NCBI GenBank assembly: GCA_041302745.1
Contig: JBFYQP010000177.1
Location: 1-5,125, forward strand
DNA from: JAPLGD01 sp041302745
GTDB lineage: Bacteria > Bipolaricaulota > Bipolaricaulia > UBA7950 > UBA9294
DNA: 5,125 nt
Reading direction: 5' to 3'
In this document: in pieces, positions 1-4,473 of the stretch
How the letters are laid out: every line of letters begins with the position of its first letter
Position numbering within the stretch: position 1 is the first letter of the stretch
Notes under the pieces: model-generated
What the model saw: the letters and a program-made list of their open reading frames with translations, nothing else
The model's database searches: none
What the model was told of the DNA's origin: nothing
Program-made: the position numbers and the translations under genes

Positions 1-72
1 CAGATCGGGTTTGACGACTGGCGGAACGACATCCAGATCCAGGGCATCGACCTCGTTCGAGCCGCCTCGTAG
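1..72 (+). CDS. C-terminal end of an unrecognised protein (partial, 5' end outside window)
   Basis: Frame 1 is open from the window edge to a TAG at 70-72 and gives 23 residues ending in IDLVRAAS. Most codons end in G or C, as in the other genes here, which supports a true coding tail rather than chance. It points toward mnmE, so the two genes converge, and a tandem hairpin array begins 12 bp after its stop. The alternating polar and hydrophobic residues (DIQIQGIDLVR) would suit a terminal beta strand, but that is inference. The fragment is too short to assign a family and I do not recognise it. The stop position is firm if the gene is real. Confidence 0.5.
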   Translation, partial: QIGFDDWRNDIQIQGIDLVRAAS

Positions 73-83
73 GCGCCTGAACA

Positions 84-111
84 GGCTGCTCGCGCAGTCG
101 CGCAAGCAGCC
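84..111 (+). terminator. Hairpin A1, probable terminator of the upstream plus-strand gene
   Basis: GGCTGCT (84-90) pairs with AGCAGCC (105-111). A C-A mismatch at 91/104 follows, then GCGC pairs with GCGC around an AGTC loop (96-99). It lies 12 nt after the stop at 72 and is followed by CGCCTTCTAG, a poor but pyrimidine-rich tail. The structure is clear; its terminator role is inferred from position. Confidence 0.5.
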
Positions 112-119
112 GCCTTCTA

Positions 120-152
120 GCCGTCTCTGCGAATCCAGACGGCAGAGACGGC
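120..152. terminator. Hairpin B1, possible terminator
   Basis: A perfect 11-bp stem, GCCGTCTCTGC (120-130) with GCAGAGACGGC (142-152), closes an 11-nt loop. It is followed by the same linker as hairpin A1. It is one of four consecutive hairpins, so a backup or bidirectional terminator is possible. Confidence 0.45.
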
Positions 153-161
153 CGCCTTCTA

Positions 162-187
162 GCTGCTTGCGTAGTCGCGTAAGCAGC
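162..187. terminator. Hairpin A2, possible terminator, homologous to hairpin A1
   Basis: GCTGCTT (162-168) pairs with AAGCAGC (181-187). The stem continues through G-T, C-G, G-C and T-G pairs to an AGTC loop (173-176). Compared with A1, the C-A mismatch is a T-A pair here, and two Watson-Crick pairs have become G-T wobbles. Pairing is therefore kept although the bases changed, which supports selection on the stem. Confidence 0.45.
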
Positions 188-196
188 CGCCTTCTA

Positions 197-230
197 GCCG
201 TCCGCACAGCGGCGCATCGGTGCGGACGGC
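197..230 (-). terminator. Hairpin B2, probable terminator of the mnmE operon
   Basis: A perfect 11-bp stem, GCCGTCCGCAC (197-207) with GTGCGGACGGC (220-230), directly abuts the mnmE stop codon (231-233). It shares the GCCGTC stem base with hairpin B1. In minus-strand RNA no good U-tract follows (CTAGAAGGCG), so efficient intrinsic termination would be unusual; it may instead stabilise the 3' end. Confidence 0.5.
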
Positions 231-1589
231 CTACTTCCCGACGCAGAACCGCGAGAAGACGGCGTCGAGGATCGATTCGCTGACGTCGATCCCCTGCAGG
301 TCACCCGATGCGGCGTACGCCGAGCGAAGCTCTTCCGCGACCATGTCGGGCGTCAACCCTTCGCGCATCGCTGCGACCGAGCGTGCGGCGCCGTCCCGCA
401 ATCGCCGGAGCAGATCGCGCTCCCACGTATCGAGGAGAAGGATCGTATTCCGGGACGGGACTTCGCCGCCGAGCAGGAGCTCGACGAGGCGATCGGTGAG
501 CGCGGCGAGGTTTGCGCCTTCCTTTGCCGAGATCTCGATCGGGCCGATCGACGCGCCGCGCGGGACGTCGCCGACGCGCGCCGGGAGGTCGCTCTTGTTG
601 AGGACGAGAAGGGTCGGGACTCCCCAATCGGTCGAGAGGAGGTTGCGGTCTTCGTCGGCCAAGGGTTCGCTTCGGTCCACCAAGAGGAGAACGAGGTCGC
701 TCCGCTTGGTCGCTTCTTTCGCTCGCCGCACCCCTTCGGCCTCGACGAGATCGGTGGGCGCCCGCAGGCCCGCGGTGTCGATCAGGCGAACGGGCACGCC
801 GGCGATCGACATCACTTCCTCGACCGTGTCGCGCGTCGTTCCCGGGACGGCGGTCACGATCGATCGTTCTTCGGCGAGCAGGGCGTTCAGGAGCGTCGAC
901 TTTCCGACGTTCGGCCGCCCGATGATCGCGACGGTGAGCCCCTCGCGGACAACGGTTCCGCGCTCTGCCCTCGCGAGGAGATCGGAGGCGCGGGCCTCGA
1001 TCGACTCGACGCGAGGCAGGAGTTCGTCGACAACGACGTCGAGGTCCGGAAAGTCGATGTCGACCTCGAGGTCGGCGAGAAGAGCCGCGAGGTCGTCGCG
1101 CAGTGCGGCGATCGCGCCCGAGAAGCGCCCTCCGAGGCGGTCGACGGCGGCCTCGAGTCCGAGGCGCGTCTGCGCGCGCACGATGTCGGCGACGGCTTGG
1201 GCTTGATCGAGCGAGATCCGGCCGTTCTGGTAGGCGCGCTTCGTGAACTCGCCGCGCTCGGCGAGGCGGGCGCCGCGGGCGAGAACGGCGTCGAGCACCG
1301 CCCGCGTCGCGACGATGCCGCCGTGGCAGCCGATCTCGACGACGTCCTCGCGCGTGTACGTTCGAGGCGCTCGCATGATGGAGGCGAGAACCTCGTCGAT
1401 CCTTCGTCCGTCGACAACGACGTGTCCGTAGTGGATCGTGTGGGTCGGTGCGTCGGCAAGGCGGTCGCCCCTGGGTGACGCGAAGACGCCGTCGGCGATC
1501 GCGACGGCCTCGGGGCCGCTCAGTCGGACGATGCCGACGCCGCCCTCCCCGATCGGCGTCGAGATGGCGGCGATCGTGTCCTCGTGCAT
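231..1589 (-). CDS. mnmE: tRNA uridine-5-carboxymethylaminomethyl modification GTPase MnmE
   Basis: MnmE is a dimeric, potassium-activated cytoplasmic GTPase. With MnmG it installs the (carboxymethyl)aminomethyl group on wobble U34 of certain tRNAs, using a methylene-tetrahydrofolate carbon. The 452-residue product is close to E. coli length. It has an N-terminal folate-binding domain (about 1-118, starting MHEDTIAAISTP), a helical domain, and an inserted G domain (about 213-375). Visible motifs are GRPNVGKS (224-231, with the potassium-coordinating Asn227), GTTRD (250-254), DTAG (271-274), NKSD (331-334) and the terminal FCVGK with catalytic Cys449. The ATG at 1587-1589 was chosen because family homology begins there; the in-frame ATG at 1625 would add 12 residues encoded by the upstream repeat. 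A purine-rich GGAAGAGAAG (1598-1607) could serve as ribosome binding site. It is last in the yidC-khpB-mnmE operon; no mnmG follows. Confidence 0.96.
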   Translation of the reverse strand: MHEDTIAAISTPIGEGGVGIVRLSGPEAVAIADGVFASPRGDRLADAPTHTIHYGHVVVDGRRIDEVLASIMRAPRTYTREDVVEIGCHGGIVATRAVLDAVLARGARLAERGEFTKRAYQNGRISLDQAQAVADIVRAQTRLGLEAAVDRLGGRFSGAIAALRDDLAALLADLEVDIDFPDLDVVVDELLPRVESIEARASDLLARAERGTVVREGLTVAIIGRPNVGKSTLLNALLAEERSIVTAVPGTTRDTVEEVMSIAGVPVRLIDTAGLRAPTDLVEAEGVRRAKEATKRSDLVLLLVDRSEPLADEDRNLLSTDWGVPTLLVLNKSDLPARVGDVPRGASIGPIEISAKEGANLAALTDRLVELLLGGEVPSRNTILLLDTWERDLLRRLRDGAARSVAAMREGLTPDMVAEELRSAYAASGDLQGIDVSESILDAVFSRFCVGK

Positions 1590-1591
1590 GG

Positions 1592-1594
1592 CTA
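1592..1594 (-). other. Relict stop codon of the ancestral khpB reading frame
   Basis: In the repeat copy nearest mnmE, the original khpB frame reads VVMEPEEKT and then TAG at 1594-1592, two nucleotides before the mnmE ATG (1589). This matches the end that khpB would have if only one repeat copy existed. It therefore looks like the gene's original terminus, stranded by repeat expansion. The reading is direct from sequence; the history is inference. Confidence 0.75.
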
Positions 1595-1604
1595 CGTCTT
1601 CTCT

Positions 1605-1809
1605 TCCGGCTCCATCACGACGCATCGCCCCTCGCTGTGGCCGACTCCGGCTCCATCACGATGCATCGCCCCTCGCCGGAGCCGACTCCGGCTCCATCAC
1701 GACGCATCGCCCCTCGCTGGAGCCGACTCCGGCTCCATCACGACGCATCGCCCCTCGCTGGAGCCGACTCCGGCTCCATCACGACGCGTCGCCCCTCGCC
1801 GGAGCCGAC
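1605..1809. repeat. 41-bp tandem direct repeat, exactly five copies, derived from the khpB 3' end
   Basis: Units run 1605-1645, 1646-1686, 1687-1727, 1728-1768 and 1769-1809, 205 bp in all, with no length variation. Units three and four are identical except for shared phase boundaries, and the others differ by only a few substitutions (for example G at 1788 in the last unit but A in the other four). The 1769-1809 copy is in the khpB frame and encodes VGSGEGRRVVMEP, the final strand of the R3H domain, so it is the parental copy. Because 41 is not a multiple of 3, the next copy is read in another frame, which gives the new khpB tail and its stop at 1738-1740. Junctions contain GGAGCCG-ACTC-CGGCTCC (1678-1695, 1719-1736, 1760-1777), a 7-bp hairpin with a 4-nt loop. 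Confidence 0.95.
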
Positions 1810-2211
1810 GCTGTACGTCTTGACTCCGGGGAAGCTGGCGAGGGCCACGTGGACGGTCCGGCGCTCGTGGGCGGGCATCGCGTTCAGGCGAACCGTCTTC
1901 TTCTCGCGCACGACTTCCTCGGCCTTCGCGAGGGCGAAGCGGATCAGCTCGGCGCGCCGGCGCTTCACTGCGCCGTTGGCGTCGACGATGACCTCGATCT
2001 CCTTCCCCGACTTGCGGCGCAGCGCGCCGCGGAGGAGGTGCTCCAGGGAGGTCAGAACCGGACGTTCTTCGGGGAGCGAGAACAGGTTGCCGACGAGGTT
2101 GACGTACAGGCCGTCGTCGCCGTCCTCTTCGATCTCGAGGGTCGCTTCCTCTTCGAGAAGCTCGAGCAGCCGCCGGACGAACGCCTCGGCCTCCCGCTTC
2201 AGTTCGTCCAC
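1738..2211 (-). CDS. khpB: KhpB/Jag family RNA-binding protein (R3H domain, degenerate KH domain)
   Basis: This family (Jag, SpoIIIJ-associated, EloR/KhpB) binds RNA and is almost always encoded next to yidC. The product has 157 residues. A KH-like region covers about 5-80, followed by an R3H domain (about 85-147) with AMPAHERRTVH (111-121), giving the Arg117-x3-His121 signature, and an end strand VKTYSVGSGEGRRVVM. The Jag_N domain of the roughly 208-residue Bacillus protein is missing. The KH GxxG loop is also missing: the aligned residues are PEER (47-50). The start is GTG at 2209-2211, the only initiator before an upstream in-frame stop, with GGGGA at 2221-2225 as a weak ribosome site. It overlaps yidC by 13 bp, implying coupled translation. 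The last nine residues (SAPARGDAS) are read out of frame from a duplicated 41-bp unit; the likely ancestral end was EEKT. Confidence 0.88.
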   Translation of the reverse strand: MDELKREAEAFVRRLLELLEEEATLEIEEDGDDGLYVNLVGNLFSLPEERPVLTSLEHLLRGALRRKSGKEIEVIVDANGAVKRRRAELIRFALAKAEEVVREKKTVRLNAMPAHERRTVHVALASFPGVKTYSVGSGEGRRVVMEPESAPARGDAS

Positions 2212-3791
2212 GTCCCCCCGTCCCCGTCTCCCTTCGTCTCAGTCGGGATCTCGCCCGCCGTGTCGGTCGCCGGAGCGAGACGCGCAGCCCGCTTTGTCTG
2301 GCGGTTGACGATCTCCTGCTGGACCACCTGAACCGCCGTGGTGAGCAAGTAGTAGAGCCATAGCCCCGCCGGGAACTTCCAGAGCATGAACGCCATGACG
2401 ATCGGGAAGATGTAGCCCATCCACTTCGCGCCCGGCGAGCTCTCCACCGCCCCCTTCGGCGTCATCATCCACTGCTGCAGGAGCATGACGGCCGTCGTAA
2501 GGATCACGAGGACGAAGTACGGATCGTGGAGCGAGAGGTCGGGCACCCAGAGGAATCCCGGAGACAGGTGGATCTGCTCGCCGGCGAGGAGGATTGCGCG
2601 CCAGATCAGCCAGATGATGGGAAGCTGGACGGCCATCGGCAGGCATCCCGAGAGCGGGTTGATCTTCTCCTTGCGGTAGAGCTCCATCAGCCGCTCCTGC
2701 TGCGCCTGCTTGTCGCCCTTATATCGCTCCTGGATTTGCTTCATCTTCGGGCCGAGCTCCTGCATCTTGGCCATGGAGCGGATCTGTTTCTGCATGAGCG
2801 GGTACAGGAGGACGCGCACGAGAACCGTGAACAGGATGATGGCCCAGCCGTAGTTGCCCGTTGCGCGGTACAGGATGTCGACGAACTGGATCACGGGGAT
2901 CATCATCCGCGCGCCGACGCCGGGCTGGTCGAGGGTCTCGAGTCCGGCCTCCTTCATCAACAGGAACCTACGGCGCCCGCCGTAGAGCGAGCCGTCGAAC
3001 TTCGTCGTCCCGCTCCCGGCCGACAGCGTCACGCCGAATTGCTGCGAGCCGGACGGCGTCCGAACCAAGAACGGGACCGTCGGCTGCATCTCCTTCGGAG
3101 AGAGGAAGAAGACGACGTTCTTGTTCATGAGGCCGACCCCGTCAAACGAGGCGTACGACCCCTTGGCGAGCTCGAGCTGGCCCGGCTCGCCGTCGAACAG
3201 GTAGTAGACCTCGAGCGGGTCCTTGTCCTTGGCCTTAGGGATGAAGTTCGCAACCGTCATCCGGAGGTCGACCGGGCGACCGGATCCGTTCTCGATGACG
3301 AGCGAGAAGTCGACCGTGTACAGCGCCTTTGGACTGATCGTGTAGATCTTCCGGACCTTCAGGTCGCCGAGCTTGCCCTGGAACTCGGCGCGGAAGACGC
3401 CGGTCTCGGCGTCGATCGAAGGACCGACGAGCTGGTAGAGGCCTTCGGTCGCTTCCCCCGTGGCCGCGGACAGCGTGAACGGGAAGACCGCGTCGGCGAC
3501 GTACTGCCGGTTCAGGGTCTTGATGTTCGTCGTCGCGCCCGGGACCAACTCGGCCGGGGTGGAGCCGTAGGGGATGAACGTCAGAAGGGCGGACTTCATC
3601 ACGCCGCCCTGCTCCGACAGGATGTAGTCCCCGAGCGGCGTCTTGACTTCGACGTCGCGGTAGCCCGGCTGGCTGGGCACCTCGCGGTGCAGGACCTCGT
3701 AGGTGATTTCGGGCTTCGCCGCCAAGGCGGCGGAGGACGAGAGGAGCAACAGAGCGACCATGAGTCCCGAGACGACGAAGCGATTGCGCAC
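2199..3791 (-). CDS. yidC: Membrane protein insertase YidC
   Basis: YidC inserts and folds inner-membrane proteins, alone or with SecYEG. The 530-residue product has a hydrophobic N-terminus (5-24), a large periplasmic beta domain (about 45-290) and the conserved Oxa1 core. The core includes NYGWAIILFTVLVRVLLYPL (313-332) with the groove arginine Arg326, and the cytoplasmic hairpin SMAKMQELGPKMKQIQERY (339-357). Next comes EKINPLSGCLPMAVQLPI (375-392), followed by membrane segments near 424-442, 456-471 and 472-492. A hydrophilic tail of about 38 residues follows. Start GTG (3789-3791) was chosen for the perfect AGGAGGT 4 nt upstream; an open frame extends to 4325 but would run antisense through ribE. 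The N-terminus ends in ALA-AK (22-26), resembling a cleavable signal peptide rather than the usual retained first helix. It is first gene of the operon and overlaps khpB. Confidence 0.96.
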   Translation of the reverse strand: MRNRFVVSGLMVALLLLSSSAALAAKPEITYEVLHREVPSQPGYRDVEVKTPLGDYILSEQGGVMKSALLTFIPYGSTPAELVPGATTNIKTLNRQYVADAVFPFTLSAATGEATEGLYQLVGPSIDAETGVFRAEFQGKLGDLKVRKIYTISPKALYTVDFSLVIENGSGRPVDLRMTVANFIPKAKDKDPLEVYYLFDGEPGQLELAKGSYASFDGVGLMNKNVVFFLSPKEMQPTVPFLVRTPSGSQQFGVTLSAGSGTTKFDGSLYGGRRRFLLMKEAGLETLDQPGVGARMMIPVIQFVDILYRATGNYGWAIILFTVLVRVLLYPLMQKQIRSMAKMQELGPKMKQIQERYKGDKQAQQERLMELYRKEKINPLSGCLPMAVQLPIIWLIWRAILLAGEQIHLSPGFLWVPDLSLHDPYFVLVILTTAVMLLQQWMMTPKGAVESSPGAKWMGYIFPIVMAFMLWKFPAGLWLYYLLTTAVQVVQQEIVNRQTKRAARLAPATDTAGEIPTETKGDGDGGTWTN

Positions 3792-3795
3792 AGTG

Positions 3796-3802
3796 ACCTC
3801 CT
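3796..3802 (-). promoter_or_regulatory. Strong Shine-Dalgarno site deciding the yidC start
   Basis: The minus strand reads AGGAGGT followed by CACT and then GTG (3791-3789). This is a full match to the anti-Shine-Dalgarno sequence at short but normal spacing. It fixes the GTG start over the in-frame ATG at residue 11 and over any upstream start. Confidence 0.85.
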
Positions 3803-3826
3803 GGGGACAGGGTATCCGGGTCCCCA
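3802..3826. promoter_or_regulatory. 7-bp inverted repeat in the divergent promoter region
   Basis: TGGGGAC (3802-3808) and GTCCCCA (3820-3826) are perfect inverted repeats separated by 11 bp. The candidate yidC -10 box (3809-3814) lies inside the spacer and one arm touches the Shine-Dalgarno site. It could be an operator for a dimeric regulator, or an RNA hairpin if transcription starts further upstream. No regulator is encoded in the window. Confidence 0.4.
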
Positions 3827-3837
3827 AGGCCGCGCAA
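3809..3837 (-). promoter_or_regulatory. Candidate sigma-70-like promoter for yidC-khpB-mnmE
   Basis: On the minus strand TTGCGC (3837-3832) and TACCCT (3814-3809) are separated by 17 bp. Each matches the consensus at about three of six positions. It would start transcription near 3802, just at the Shine-Dalgarno site, which is tight. The match is weak; it is offered because a promoter must lie in this 91-bp gap or inside ribE. Confidence 0.25.
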
Positions 3838-3842
3838 CTCCG

Positions 3843-3871
3843 TTGAACAGGGCATTCGGATGCACTACACT
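3843..3871 (+). promoter_or_regulatory. Candidate sigma-70-like promoter for ribE-ribBA
   Basis: TTGAAC (3843-3848) and TACACT (3866-3871) are separated by exactly 17 bp, each matching four of six consensus bases. Expected initiation at about 3878 leaves only some 5 nt before the ribE ATG (3883). No Shine-Dalgarno sequence is present there, so the transcript would be effectively leaderless. The 91-bp divergent gap is also too small to hold an FMN riboswitch, which often controls such operons. Confidence 0.45.
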
Positions 3872-3882
3872 CGATCCCGCCC

Positions 3883-4473
3883 ATGTTCACGGGGATTGTG
3901 CAAGCGATCGGAGAGGTTCTCCGAGCGAGTCCGGGTTCCCTCGAGGTGAGTCTTCCCGCCGCGCTCGAAGGTTCACTTGCCGTCGGCGGAAGCGTCGCCG
4001 TGAGCGGCGTCTGCCTGACCGCGCGGTCGGTGGGGGCGGGTTCGTTCGCGGCGGACGTGTCGTCGGAGACCGCGGCGCGCACGACGCTCGGCGCGTTGCG
4101 CTCCGGGTCGGCGGTGAACCTCGAGCTCGCCGTCGCGCCGGGGCGCGCTCTCGACGGCCACTGGGTCCTTGGGCACGTCGACGCGGTGGGGAAGATCGGC
4201 GGCCTCTTCCGCGAGAAGGAAGGATGGAGCCTCGTCGTCTCCTTCCCGCCGAAGTTCGCGAAGTACGTGGCCGAGAAGGGATCGATCGCCGTCGACGGCG
4301 TCAGCCTGACCCCGTTTGCCGTCACCGACGACTCGTTCCGGTGCGCGCTCGTCCCGGAGACCTACGAGGCGACCGTCTTCCACGCGCGGCGCGCGGGGGA
4401 TCCGGTGAACCTGGAGTTCGACGTCTTGGCGAAGTACGTGGAGAGGATGGTCGGGCATGTTCCTAGCCGCTGA
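3883..4473 (+). CDS. ribE: Riboflavin synthase, alpha subunit
   Basis: The enzyme dismutates two 6,7-dimethyl-8-ribityllumazine molecules into riboflavin and a pyrimidinedione that is recycled; it acts as a cytoplasmic trimer. The product has 196 residues, slightly shorter than E. coli RibC (213). It shows two tandem lumazine-binding barrels. The first (1-97) has the diagnostic MFTGIV start, GVCLTA (42-47) and SETAARTTLG (61-70). The second (98-188) has GHVDAVG (97-103), KGSIAVDGVSLT (132-143) and VPETYEAT (157-164). The internal repeat is visible as GVCLT versus GVSLT and SET..RTT versus PET..ATV. The ATG at 3883 is certain because MFTGIV is invariant in the family. No ribosome binding site precedes it. 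Its 3' end overlaps ribBA by 17 bp. Confidence 0.97.
   Translation: MFTGIVQAIGEVLRASPGSLEVSLPAALEGSLAVGGSVAVSGVCLTARSVGAGSFAADVSSETAARTTLGALRSGSAVNLELAVAPGRALDGHWVLGHVDAVGKIGGLFREKEGWSLVVSFPPKFAKYVAEKGSIAVDGVSLTPFAVTDDSFRCALVPETYEATVFHARRAGDPVNLEFDVLAKYVERMVGHVPSR
4440..4446 (+). promoter_or_regulatory. Shine-Dalgarno site for ribBA inside ribE
   Basis: GGAGAGG lies 10 nt before the ATG at 4457 and within the ribE coding region. With the 17-bp gene overlap this supports coupled translation. It contrasts with ribE itself, which has no such site. Confidence 0.65.

Larger units (their letters stand above)
84..237. repeat. Tandem array of four hairpins with a conserved 12-bp linker between convergent genes
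   Basis: Four GC-rich hairpins follow one another without gaps: 84-111, 120-152, 162-187 and 197-230. After each of the first three comes the same linker GCCGCCTTCTAG (109-120, 151-162, 186-197). A decayed version, GCCTACTTC, follows the fourth at 229-237. Hairpins 1 and 3 belong to one family with an AGTC tetraloop. Hairpins 2 and 4 belong to another, with 11-bp stems starting GCCGTC and open loops of 11-12 nt. The order is therefore A-B-A-B. The position between two converging stop codons (72 and 231) suggests transcription termination from both sides. The weak T-rich piece CTTCT in each linker would follow the hairpin in plus-strand RNA. A REP-like mobile palindrome family is an alternative. 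Confidence 0.75.

Noticed and set aside
162..230. tRNA or small structured RNA gene in the hairpin region
   Set aside because: No cloverleaf, T-loop or anticodon arm can be drawn; the region is simple tandem hairpins.
1590..1625. Earlier mnmE start at the ATG at 1625
   Set aside because: It adds only 12 residues encoded by repeat sequence (MRRDGAGREDVA); family homology starts exactly at MHEDTIAAI.
1605..1809. CRISPR array
   Set aside because: The 41-bp units are directly adjacent with no unique spacers, and they derive from khpB coding sequence.
1438..2331. Plus-strand open frames through the 41-bp repeats giving repetitive His/Arg/Pro-rich proteins
   Set aside because: They are frames across the tandem repeat and antisense to khpB and mnmE. 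The apparent protein repeats only mirror the DNA repeat.
3792..4325. N-terminal extension of yidC by 178 residues
   Set aside because: The extension would lie antisense within ribE, lacks YidC similarity, and the GTG at 3791 has a perfect Shine-Dalgarno site followed by a signal-like segment.
2526..4466. Long plus-strand open frame of 646 codons opposite yidC and running into ribE
   Set aside because: It is antisense to clearly recognised YidC and overlaps RibE in another frame. Its composition (runs of R, G, E, D, V and L) is typical of mirror frames in high-GC DNA, with no recognisable domain.
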